A DNA stretch of 64,000 nt, from contig QWDQ01000072.1 of assembly GCA_003868215.1 (NCBI GenBank), forward strand, positions 47,148 through 111,147. Direction: 5' to 3'. Positions 48,484 to 60,019 of this stretch are shown here, in pieces (the stretch's first letter is position 1; the number at the start of each line of letters is the position of its first letter). Position numbers and translations under genes: made by a program. The stretch comes from Pseudophaeomoniella oleicola (lineage: Eukaryota > Ascomycota > Eurotiomycetes > Phaeomoniellales > Phaeomoniellaceae). A model generated the notes under the pieces. It was not told the DNA's origin, did no database searches, and worked only from the letters and a program-made list of their open reading frames with translations.

Positions 48484-51449
48484 AGTAAATCACACATTAA
48501 CAGGGATCTGGGCCTGTTCGTAATGGTACCTACCAACCACTGACCTAGATACCTCCTACCTACATACGTAGTGATGCAGACACTGAGGGTCTACCGTATA
48601 TAACCCATACCACTGGTCCTAGTCATGATCGACTGGAGATGAGATGTTGCACCACTGTGTCCGGAAGTATCATATTTGTGCCCTGATCATTTGGCATTTG
48701 GCATCAGTGAAAGAGATTGAACGAACGGACCGAACGTGGCATCCAATGGCATATTGCTCAGGCCTAGCTCCACGGGTGGGATCATACTAAATGACTGTCC
48801 TCCTGGGTCCTGTGACTGCTAACCTTCAACTATACTGTCGCCACTGTTTCCGGAATGCTCTACTGTATCTTAGACGACCATCGCAAATGAGTCAGATAGT
48901 CGTACGAGAGGCTGACCACGACTGGTACCCGCATTCAGCTATTCTCCCTGATTTCAATGACAACGGCGGCTGAGGTGCCAAATACCAAACATACCTTAGT
49001 AAATCGAACACGGCATCGGCACTTCTGAAGTTCTTCTGGCGACATGTGTCAAGCCATCTGTCTGTTCACCGCGTGTCGTAGCTGCAACAGTCTGAAGAAT
49101 TAACACCAGCAGGAGACAATTGTATGAAATGCGCTTCCAGAGTGGATGAAGCCTACTATACCTCAGCGAAATGAAACACAGTTTAAATTGACACTCATTC
49201 TTTGCAAAGCTATCGACGAGGACACCTTGAAGTCTCGACACTATGGCGCACGGTGAGTCGATATCAATCGAAACTCGAGACATGATTGACTTGATGCCAA
49301 ACCCGCCGCTTATAGTATGAGGCGACTTCAGCGCGGCCGTGTTTCAACAATGCACAGATGAGTTGGTGGAGAAAGGCGAAAGACGCAAAAGGGAATATGC
49401 ACGGGGCTAGAATTCCCTGGAGACAGGCCATCCTCCTCGCCTCTTCTCTATCGGCGCTGCCCCTTCTCCCCCACTTGAATCCGAAGAAAAGCCCTGGTCG
49501 AATCAGCTCCAATCAATTCCAAAGTTGACGGGCAACCATCCGCCTTGGGGCCTTCGGGGAGAAGGAAAAGAATCTTACGGTCGAGCCGTCCATACCGAAT
49601 TGAACCACATTGTAATTCTGGGCACCTAATACCTTCCGATACTACGATGCTACGATGCTCTCACACCTGAAGTAATTACCTAGGTACTCCCTACTTTTAT
49701 CGTCTGTACAGATAAGTACGACGTAGTACCAAGCATAATTTATACGAGATCGGTATATTACATCCTGTAGTCGATTCCACCCTGTCGGTTCTTGATACCT
49801 CATATTATCATTCCAGCTCGATAGATGAGATAATGTACCTACTGTAGGCACCTGGACCTTGCCACTATAACTTGCCTCAACGCCCTAATGCTACCCTCCT
49901 TGTACAAGTCTGTTCCTACGGCGAGTAGACGCTTATTAGCACTCCGGAATACCAAGACACTCCACTTGCCAGAAAGCAAAAGCAATCAGAGAATAGGAAG
50001 ATTCAACGCAAGTCGCTTAGTCGGTAAAGGTGTGCGGGTGAATTCAGTCCAGACTCCCTTGTTAATGTCTCTTCACATGCCTCAGTGTCCATGTGTAGGT
50101 GCCTGGTAGGGATGAGATCTGCGTATGACAGGCTCCAGACATGAATGGATTGACATTGCCATCCCCAGCTTTGAGGGGCAGGAATCACCGAGGAGGTACC
50201 GTATGTCTCTCATAACACTGTACAATACAGGAGGAAGAACTCAAGCTTCAGGTACCGTAATGTTTGGTCTGTGCAGAACGGAACAAGTAAAACAAACCCC
50301 CCCATTCTGCATTTACCTTTCAATTAGGGATGGGCGACCCTCCCACTCGTGGGACATACCCCCGAAATGCCACCGCCAAAAGTAACCTGATTGCGGTGAA
50401 TAATAATAATTTAATTACCCTTAGGTACCTTATGACTTCACGTTTAGACTTTTCGTTTTTACCCAAAAGTTGAATCCCGTCACTCACATCCATTACTCCG
50501 TACATGTACCTTACCCTTACGTAGTACGCCCTCTCCCCCGAAGTAGGCGCGGGTATCTAATACACGCCCAAGCTTGGTGGGCAAGGTAACCTGGTCTGGG
50601 CTCAACTGACCGGCCTTCGCTGTATCCTAATACGTAGTATTTACCATGTGCAATAATTACGATACATGTATACCTTTACCTTAGGGATCCTATGATACCG
50701 CCTAAACCGCCTGGACGATTCGCTCCAAAGAATCCCGGATCCATCTATCCCTCAACCCATATCCATCCACACTGGGCTTGCTGGCTTTTTCGCTTTCCTC
50801 CCCCCACCCCTTCACACTTATAACACTTTAAGCACTCACCGATACGCTAAAAAGTCACTTACTCTTTCTTGTGACAATACTAATATACATCACACCTTTC
50901 CCACTTCCAACCTTCTAAACCGATCCTCCTACCCTCACACACACTCACATACTCCCTCACACACACTCCTCATCTTCGTTGCAGACGATCATACAACGCT
51001 CCTCCATATCGTCTTCTTGAGACAGATCGCATTTCAGTGACACAGCATTGCAATAGGTATTATATCGTCGACGTTCTCAGCAGTGCAACTCGATCATCTT
51101 GGTGTTCTAGTCTCGGTCAACATCCCACCTCGACCGACCCTAGATCTTTCGTCATTATCCGCACTCAGACCGATCCTCACCCGTAAAATCACCCACGCAA
51201 GTCCGCGAGTCACAGTCACACAACATCCCGACACCACGAGCATACAATCGATAAATATTTATAAGACGATCGCGCGACCAGGCCTATTCCAATAATCCTT
51301 AGGCCTCGGCGTTGGTACAAGATTTGTCTTGTTGCATATATGAACGCGATCCTTTGGCCACATCTTTCCAACCCTTGGACACTTTGACATCTACGGCCGA
51401 AACTACGAACGCAATCGCCAAAACGCCCTTGCCGCGTGCGGATTCCGCC

Positions 51450-53112
51450 ATGCCATCGCGATTAGGAACACCTGTGCTCCAGGTGGACGCTGGCAAGTTC
51501 ACCCAGATCGATCCTAGGAATGTGGAGACTCTCTTTGGAATGTGGACGGGTAAGTGGCCACTCTCCCCATGTCAAGGGTGTTTGGGACCGTGGACTAACG
51601 GTATCGGCAGTATTCCACAAATGTGCAGAGTCAATCGAAGAGGGGAAGAGATTGGAAAACATGAGTTGGAGGTTATGGAATCGGGAGACATTTTGTTGTG
51701 ACACGAAACCAGTCGCCACCTCCTTTGATCTTCTACGGACAGACCCCAGTGCAAAGGATATTCCAGAGCTTTCATCGAGTGTCAGCTCAGTGGGGTCTGT
51801 GGAAGCAGATCACTCATCTGGAAGTGATTTACCTGGGGAAGAATGCTCTCTAAGCATCAGCAGAGGAAAAGAAAAGCGTATAACTCCTCAGAGACTTGAG
51901 CAACTGGTCATGAATATCAAAGAGAAGAAAGTACCGGAGCCTCTATCACCGACTACGGTAGCAAATTTACCAAGTTTGACTGACGAAACCCCACGACCAT
52001 CGTCTCCCAGTCCGAAGACTACAAACCCTACCGAGAGCCCAATACTGAGATCAAATCACTCTTCTGATTCACAGTATTCTTCGAGGACGCTATCGAGCGC
52101 AGCCAGCGACATGGGCGCGGATACGGATGCTCCTGATTCGGATACGAGTGTCTCCTCGACAGTGCCCATCCACTCTCCCACTATTGTCCATGGATTTTCG
52201 CCATCTATAGTATCCTCAAAATCGAAGTCGAGGTTGAATTTGGCACCTCAGCCACAACTACGACAACCACAATCTCTCGCGCCCCCGCCGAAAGCAGAGC
52301 CACGAAGAAGCGAAACGAAGTTCATCATTGGGAACGGATCTGTCAGCGAAGAAGAGAGCTCTTTTGAAGACCGTCTGGTAATGCAACCAGCGCGCAGCTC
52401 ACTCTCCGAAGGTCTCCAGCGGTCACGCATCCAACCCCCAAAAAAACAAGCTTCGTTTCGCGAGATCGTCGATTCGCGACCTATGGATACCGAGGCTGCA
52501 ATTGAATCAGATGATGACAGTGTGATCGATGACGAGGATGATGATTCGAGCTGGGAAGACTCTGACAATGAGAGCCAAGGTTCCAGCGTCGAGGACAAGC
52601 CTCTTTTCCAGCGTGTTGACTCGCGGCCCAACCTAACATCGCGTCGATCACTCCTCACCTCGGCGTTGACTCAGGGCGGTCGTGCCGAGGCATTGCAACG
52701 AGCAGCAATATCTGCACAGTCTAGCCCCAACTTACGTCGCTCAAGACGGTCCTCACCGGTCGGACCTTCTATGCCTGCTTCCCCTGACGAGGGTGCTGGA
52801 TTGACAATGCGTGGACCCGAGGCATCACGAGCTAAACCCATCATCGTCACGACCTCCAACACTCATCCTCCAGCCCATTCGCCGCGGACTACCCGACGCA
52901 ACATGCTGCAAACCGAGCTTACACAATCATTAAGACAGCATCTTCTATGGGAACGTCAACCTCGTGGTGGCATGAGCAACGCCGCCTTCAAGCGGAGCCA
53001 TACCACAAACAACATGGGTACTCTACGCAATCAGGCCGAGAAGGCCAGTGATTCTTCTAAGAATAACTATTTCGATTTTGGTCCTTCAGAGTATCATGCT
53101 AAGGGCTGGTGA
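51450..53112 (+). CDS. Mks1-like protein with DUF1752 (GATA-like) and DUF3295 regions
   Basis: Fungal regulatory protein of 533 aa. Two exons: 51450-51549 and 51611-53112, with a 61-nt intron in phase 1. Splicing creates VFHKCAESIEEGKRLENMSW followed by RLWNRETFCC. This is the DUF1752/AreA-type GATA-like motif (residues about 34-65). A long Ser/Pro-rich disordered part follows, with an acidic block (DDDSVIDDEDDDSSWEDSDN). The C-terminus has RRNMLQTELTQSLRQHLLWE and ends with a PSEYHAKGW-type tail, typical of DUF3295. Some members are annotated as Mks1, a yeast regulator of nitrogen/retrograde signalling. The role here is unproven. The frame is open upstream without an ATG, so 51450 is the first ATG, but a spliced upstream coding exon is not excluded. 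It sits alone between two gene deserts. Confidence 0.85.
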
Positions 53113-53954
53113 TGTGCCGGATGATTGGGGGGTTCTCGGGGTTGTGCTACTATTACTGCTATTTATGATAATGACTGGAGCATTTGGGTTATGGATCAGG
53201 GATTCGTCGCTTTCGCGAACTGTCTTGCTTTTCTTGCTGTTTTCCAATTCAAAGTTTTAGCGAGCATTTTGGGGTGGGCAAAGGAAAAAGTGTTGCACAG
53301 CGCGCCGTCTTCTATGACTTGGGCGCAAACCGTCATATTCATCATCGCGTTCACGGAATGGGCGTACTACAGAAAAGTGACCGGCTCAGTGCCAGACATC
53401 GTGTCAAGATCATTTTCCGTTATTTGCACCTTGGGCTCCTATTGACTCGGTGGTTATTGTGTACTATTACTCTTGTTGCGTTCTTGGCTCTTACGCCATC
53501 TCATGAGATACCCTCCGTACGCGGGCTATTGCCGTGTCGTTCGAAAATGCAAATTTTCCCCCTTTACATCACATTGCAACCATGGAGCCTCTGTACAAGT
53601 ACACGTACCTCATGTTCATGTTACTTTGACCAAACTAGACCGTTTGAAAATGTAACTCCACGTGGAAACAAAAGAAATTCCCTCACGCCCAATTGGAGTG
53701 ACAAATGTGATGAACTTGTGGATATTTGCTCGCTGGTACCTGTTTGAGGCGAAGTTGAGAAGGCCCGTGGTAAGGCCGCTCGGAGCAGCGAGCAGGAAGC
53801 AGAACGGAAGCAGAGCGAGAGACTGCCCGGTTTCGGTTAAGCGCCCAACTTGGCGATTATATAATATTTTTTGCTTGTATGTGAAAGTGCTGATACATGT
53901 ATTTGGGGCATATTATTACATGTATAATGCGCTCATTTATCTTCGTGTTTATGC

Positions 53955-54226
53955 GTACCTGGTAGGTAGGTAGGTCTGGTAGGTCTGGTTAGGATGAGTA
54001 ATAGTTAAGTACATTTAGGTAGGGAGAGTACGGGTGAAGGGAAGAGATTGATATAAGATGAGGTAATGTAGTATTTCTTTACCGTAGCAACGCGGGTTTT
54101 GGTTAAATACCTTAAGGTAGGTAGCAACCAATATAGGTAGAATAGGTAAGACCCCGCGTAGGTATGTTTAACCAACAACAGCTGTTGCTTTACCTACCTT
54201 AGGTATATACATTAGGTACCTACCTT
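53955..54226. repeat. Second cluster of TAGGTA/TACCTA motifs
   Basis: Repeated GGTAGGTAGGTAGG, TTAAGGTAGGTAG, TACCTACCTTAGGTA and ATTAGGTACCTACC units in about 270 bp, of the same type as the cluster upstream of the Dal5-like gene. Confidence 0.7.
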
Positions 54227-54644
54227 ATCCTTATAGGGGACTGTCCACGTATCAACATTACCTACACCTTGTAGCATCTAACCATACACCGTAGCTAGTA
54301 CCCATAATTACGATAATTTACCACCTTTTGTTCTTCTACTTCAAATAAAATCAGCATCACCAATTGGATACATACCTACACGACATGTGACTACCCTCCT
54401 CATCTTACAGTTCATCATTTCATTTTATTCCCAGAGCCACTGGGTAAGACGTGTGCGCCTGCTTCCAAAAAATAATGGATAAGCCAAGACATGTGATCTG
54501 GATTCTTTGTTATTGTTGTTTGCTGTTGTTTATGCTTTTAGTTAAACACCCGAAGATGAAGCGAAGCAGAGCTAAGCTCGGTGAGGCGAAGTGAGGGAGT
54601 CACGTTGCCTGACTGACTGGCGGAGCTTGGGCTGGGCTGACACT

Positions 54645-54670
54645 GGACTAGACTGGACTGGACTGGACTC
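54645..54670. repeat. GGACT pentamer array
   Basis: ACTGG/GGACT units repeated about four times in tandem (GACTGGACTGGACTGGACTC). Confidence 0.8.
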
Positions 54671-56925
54671 CGCCTCTCCGCAAAAAACGTCTCTGTCAGG
54701 TGTCAACGGCGAACATGGAGATGGGACGATCTCCGTTCAGTGAAAAACACATTGACTGATTGCCTTCACTGCGCTTCTACATTCTTTCCTTACTCTTACG
54801 CCTGGTTCGTCTCTCTTCTTTCTACGTCTCCTCTGTCCACTCCATAATTAGGCCGAAGGGTATATATGTCTTGTCTGTCTGTCTGTCAGTTTCGTGTTTG
54901 GCGTTGGGCATGAACGGTGCATGTATAGAATGGTGACTATTGTAGGTCATGTGCCCAGCTAGATGCGTGGATTATTTGCTCACCTTGCTCACCTAAGTAA
55001 GGTCCGTACTAAGGTCGGCGCAGTCCGGGCAGACTACTGTACGTTGTATCTATCATAGTATGAACTGGTGGAGTTTTCTCGGTGCCTTACAAACTACACT
55101 TGCCGTTGCAGCTCAGGAAAATGATGACGATGATGATCGAAGGAAATTGACAGAGGTCCCTCGAACCCCTGCCTCAGCCAAGAAAGAGGCTTTCGCATCA
55201 GGCTCCAGATAGACGGACTACCTAAACATACCTGAAGTCAAGCATTGAGGGTACAGTCCTGGGCTTTACAGTTGCGGACAAGCTGCAGATCATTGTTATC
55301 GGCACCAGACCGACAGTTTGCAGCGAGCTACATATCTCGGATGTCCACCACTGCAACCCATGGATAAGGTCTATCATGTAACCAATGCTGCATACTCCCT
55401 ACCTACATTGTATGCCCTACATGGCTACTGCATACAGTACCAAATAATGGTGAACAGGAAATTGATGTTGACTGCGGCCGACGAGATACGAGGGGTTCCC
55501 AACCTATCTCACTGACCGCTACTTCGTGGTTTTATCTCATCAACACCAAAAGTACCAAGTCATTCGCACGAGTGATTTCGCCCTAATGTGTTTCAATCAA
55601 TAGCCGCAGGTTTCCTTCTATCTCAGCGGCCAACGCACAGCTGCATAAACAAAACAAGGAAGTCAATCTCGATATGGTGGGTTACTGAGCAATCAACGAC
55701 CGATAGATCAGGTCCTCAAAAGTAGACGTGATAGGAAAATGGCAACGGGTATGGAATTCGATGTATTGCGATTGATAACGACGTGTCATCAACCTCCAGA
55801 TGCTGCTGCCGAACTTCCTGATCGGGATGAACTCAGGGAATGGAACACTTCTTCCCAACACTTTTTTACGATACCTCCATCGATTATCCTGGTTACATTA
55901 CCGGAGCATGATTGATTTGCAGCTTATGATTCAGCGGATATATCATCGCCGAACCACACGCATCTAGGCTTGTCAACCTCCCACCACAATCTCGTCTCCC
56001 GCCTTGTGGCGCACGTGGAGGGTGAGGCCATGCAAGACATTAAATATTGTCTCTGTCTATCATCGCTCTTCCTCGTCTTTTTCGTGGCAACTGAGACATG
56101 GGGATCCCGATTGACGAAGGATTCGTAATCCTTGCACCGCCCGCTGCAGCAACCATCACAAAGGCAAAAGGGTTTTGCTCTGTGTTTGGGGACGAGAGAA
56201 AACATCCTCCGATTCCCTGGAATCCTTTTCAATGTGACTAGTCATCCGAGTCGCTCACCCACTGGTCGTCATGACCATTGACGGGTATGCCTTACGGTTG
56301 ATGTTATTGATCACCTAAGAATAGAAGGTTTGTTTTCGCAGCCAATCTTGGGGCCCGGGGATCATTGCTTATCACCAGTGATCACATACATAGGCGCCAT
56401 TACCTCTGATTGAACATGTTCTATTGTTGTTATTGCTAACGTCACTCTGAATTACGATATTCTCGCTGACTCGATGTGATGGTTCAGAGACTATCCACCC
56501 TCTAGGAATGCATTGCGTATGTGGTAAGTGGCTGTCGCGACTTTCATGTCATCTTGCTCACGAGTCGATCAAAACGTTACTTCCTTACCCCTTGCCCCTG
56601 TTTTCAGCCATCCGCAGCTATCAGTTAAGCTGCAGCAACGCCTCCAAAGTGTAAGTCTTGTCCAGTTTCCGGAGACGGGGTCGGGTGTGGATTCCTTGAA
56701 ATTCACCCCTCCATCTTCTGCTGCGGTAGAGATGAGACAGCGCCGTCATTGACCTCTTTTCACGAGGTGAGCACTGGCTTCATAAAAATGTGTCGAAATG
56801 AGCGGTCAATGACCTGACGTCTCATTGCTGCTACTGTTGAATCATTCACAGTTGAAAGCGTACTTAACAGGTGCAATTCTCTCAGGCCCTAATAAGAGCA
56901 AGGAACAGGGGACACCCTCAACGAG

Positions 56926-56949
56926 CGAGTTTCGAGTTTCGAGTTTCGA
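56926..56949. repeat. Three tandem copies of CGAGTTT
   Basis: Three exact heptamers CGAGTTT followed by CGA. Confidence 0.9.
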
Positions 56950-58626
56950 TCTTGACTTTCTGGATTTGAAGTAAAACCCCAGGAGCCGCGGGGGACTGGG
57001 GGTGGAGGGAACAGACCCGCGCGGGGAGATCGGGAAAGACGAAATCTCACAGCGATCACCCCTGGAGGCTTTTACCCATCATCAATCATCCATGCTTCTA
57101 CAGGGTAATCCAGGTAAGACGGTTCTATTGAAGGAAACGTCATTTGAAAGCACTTATGTATCCATACATACATACCAGCATCTGTACTTTACGTATTGTA
57201 TGTAAAATGTTGGGGAACCGCCGTCGCCGCATACCTTACCCTTTGGTACGATACTGACCCCGGAAGATACTACTCATATTGACTTCGAACCCGTCCACAA
57301 ACTTCAAAAAATACCATCAACAGGTCTTAAACGCTTATAGAGCCGGAGCGTCTTCAATACCACGTTCATCGATACGATAATAGACCTCAGCATTGGCGAT
57401 CCAAACAAGAATCGACTGGCTCAATGCAGCTCGAATCGACCCTCAGCGCTCCTGTCGAAGGCCATAAGTTACAGCATACTGAGGATCCGCATTTAGCTCC
57501 TTGTCAAACAGGAATTTTAGTTCGACGATTTACCGACATGCAAGATATGAGAGACTCGGAACCAACGTCCGCATCAAATAACGTTAAGTTCATGGAGACC
57601 TCTCATATGACATCCGACAGATTCTCACCTTCTGCCTTTCACGCGCGGTGGTATGTTTTGACGGGGTACATGACTAAGGCCTGGGGACTTGGAATGATGA
57701 AAGCAGGAAAGGTTGCGTTGATCATGTATGTTCCCATCTATCTACCTGCGAGACACTGACAGGACGAGAGGATCATTGTGATCTTGAAGTGTATGCAATG
57801 CATGGCGGATACCATGAAGGAAAGACGCCAAAGGCATGCGCATCAATGCCGTCGCCGTTCATCCGTCCATCCTCAATGAAGTCAAGGGACATTTAAGGTG
57901 CGAGTCAACTTCTCTTCTCGGATGGCGGCTGTGACGTTCTTTCGATCTTCGAAGTTCTGAACTTAACCCCCGGATCTATCAACGCTGTTACTGCATGTGG
58001 ACCACCACAAATCGCAACAGAATCTGTCGCTGTTGAACTTCGCTCCTTGTTTCCATTTCGCTACGTTCCCAAGCAACATCAACAGTATTCCGTGTGAAAG
58101 TATGGAATAGGAACTAGAAACATCGGAACAACACCGGACTAATGAGTTCTCCATCCGGCGTCAATATAATTTACCAACATGGAGGTTGCAGACGGTGGAC
58201 AGCGAACGGAGTCGATCCCTGAATACCTTACCTGCCTCTTACCTGGCGTACCTTATACTCTGTATCGTAACCTATAGTACCGTACCTCCAAAAACGAAAA
58301 CTCAGAGACCCTCCTGGAATGGAAACGAGAGCATACATACCTCTCCGACGATATAAATAAATCTCTAAGGTAAACAGCAGAGGATCGGAAAGCGACAGCT
58401 AAGTATAGGTATTCATGGAGCCACGACTCATGCGGAGAATGTTGAAATGGTGAGTAAGATGAGATCTGATGGGAAACAGTGAGCCCTCAAGAAGATTAGA
58501 TCGTCTGAAGACAATCCAGGGGCAAACGTTGGTAAGGCACGGAGTGCCAGATACTAGGTACATCACCCCATGGGGAGTCGCATCTCGACGTACCCATCTG
58601 CCATGATCGTCAGCAGCCCCGCCGAT

Positions 58627-58638
58627 TACTACGTAGTA
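58627..58638. repeat. 12-bp palindrome TACTACGTAGTA
   Basis: Same perfect palindrome as at 47573. It is the only copy in the right-hand gene-poor region. Confidence 0.8.
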
Positions 58639-60019
58639 CAATGACCAAAGGGCTTCTGGACTGCAAGTAGAATTACGAATATGTTAGGCGGTAGGTAGGT
58701 ATTAGGTACCTTGTTACAGGTACACTAAGGTAAATAAAGTAGATAAAATAGATATACCTCCTTACCTTGAGTTTCCCTGGGCTGCAGGGCATTGATCGTC
58801 GACGCACTGAGAGCGAAGCAGGTCCCAGAAAGATCTGGCACTCTTGACTTACGACAGATTCAACGCTTGAGTCACGGGTATTGACATTAACCGAAGTACA
58901 CCGATGTAACTGTCAGGCATATCATGACCGTTACCGCAATACTTCTGCATGTATAAATTACGGGTATATGATTTCAATCGGTCTTGACTTGGTATCTGTA
59001 AGAAGCAGTCATCATGGGCAGCCTCGAATGTTGCTATCACCATAACTCCGCCATAGTTGTGCTGAGGCTGTGGGGTACCACTGATGAAGATGACTCTTTC
59101 CAGATCAAGGTATGACTGGAGAGCGTTGACGGTCGGCAGCGAGAACGAACCAGTGACTCACGACAGCTTGCATGCTGGCTGTAGCGAGGTAAGTCGTGAA
59201 ATTGGCAACCATGAACAAGAAAGATGACGGTGAGAGAGAATGAGAGCTGAAAAGAAACGATGATTCTCGTTCCAGATGACCAGTTTCCTCGCTCAGCTTC
59301 CAGGATTTGCTTGTAACTCGTCTCTCCTGGCCAGTCTCTCAATCCATCTTCCATCCCATCTCGCATAATATTGAATACCACTCAACTTTCAGGATCCTCT
59401 GATCATCACCCAAAGCACCCGTGACAACTGCCTAATCATTGTCAGCAATAGGTTACGAGAGAGTTGGTGCGACCCTTCGGGCTTCATTTCTTGCCTCATC
59501 AGGCAACAGCTGTTGTAAGAGGTAACGTTAAGGAATTCAACCGGAAGGATTGATTGATTGATTGAAGTCTCCCTCCCCATGAAAAGATCCAACTAAAGGT
59601 TCCTTCCTTCTAGCGGAGATTCGGTTAAACACCCGGACCCCAACACCATCAAAGATTGCCCGCAAGTTACTCACATCCAGTTAAGAGCTTATCCCAGGGC
59701 AGGCCTAAAGGTACGCCTAATCTGCAGCAAACATACCTTACCAATCTATTCTCGTGGGTAAGCCAACACTAATGAATCACATCTGGTCACATTACCCGCT
59801 CGTGACGACGCCTCTCCCCCAACTTGCTTCAACTCTATTCCCACAATATCGTCAGGTAAAACATCCCGATCTGCATCTCTGTATGTCCAAAAGGATCTCG
59901 TCTTTCCCCCTTCGGCGGCTGCGCTTCACGGAGCTTCCGAATACGGGCAGGGATGATATCGAGACTGACCGATCTTGTCCACAGGCTTCGATATCACTTT
60001 TTTACTTCCCGTGCAGAAC

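Larger units (their letters stand above)
41134..51449. other. 10.3-kb gene-poor region
   Basis: No ORF in either strand shows a recognisable family, and none joins convincingly through introns into a longer protein. The longest frames (42084-42497, 44442-44840, 45015-45413 and 46358-46768, all minus) overlap other frames and have no domain motif. Composition is not strongly AT-rich, so heavy RIP mutation is not obvious. It contains several short repeats listed separately, the ACTACGTAGT palindromes, TAGGTA tracts near 47986-48220, and a C/T- and CA-rich stretch (about 50760-51010) that probably belongs to the leader of the downstream gene. Confidence 0.6.
53113..60019. other. 6.9-kb gene-poor region
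   Basis: The first about 700 bp are probably the 3' UTR of the Mks1-like gene. The + frames there (53048-53747) are hydrophobic but motif-free and overlap each other. The remainder carries TAGGTA repeats (53955-54226 and 58684-58758), short tandem repeats and one ACTACGTAGT palindrome (58627-58638). A 111-codon + frame at 57424-57759 and a minus frame at 59037-59381 show no family motif. No gene is supported. Confidence 0.6.

Noticed and set aside
53048-53747. Hydrophobic + frames after the Mks1-like gene
   Set aside because: They overlap each other and the stop of the gene. T/G-rich 3' UTR sequence gives Leu/Phe-rich shadows.
55140-55200. Possible minus-strand tRNA T-loop (GGGGTTCGAGG)
   Set aside because: The bases flanking the loop do not form a T-stem, and no cloverleaf could be built.
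57424-57759. 111-codon + strand ORF starting with ATG
   Set aside because: No recognisable motif or intron structure. Kept as unsupported.
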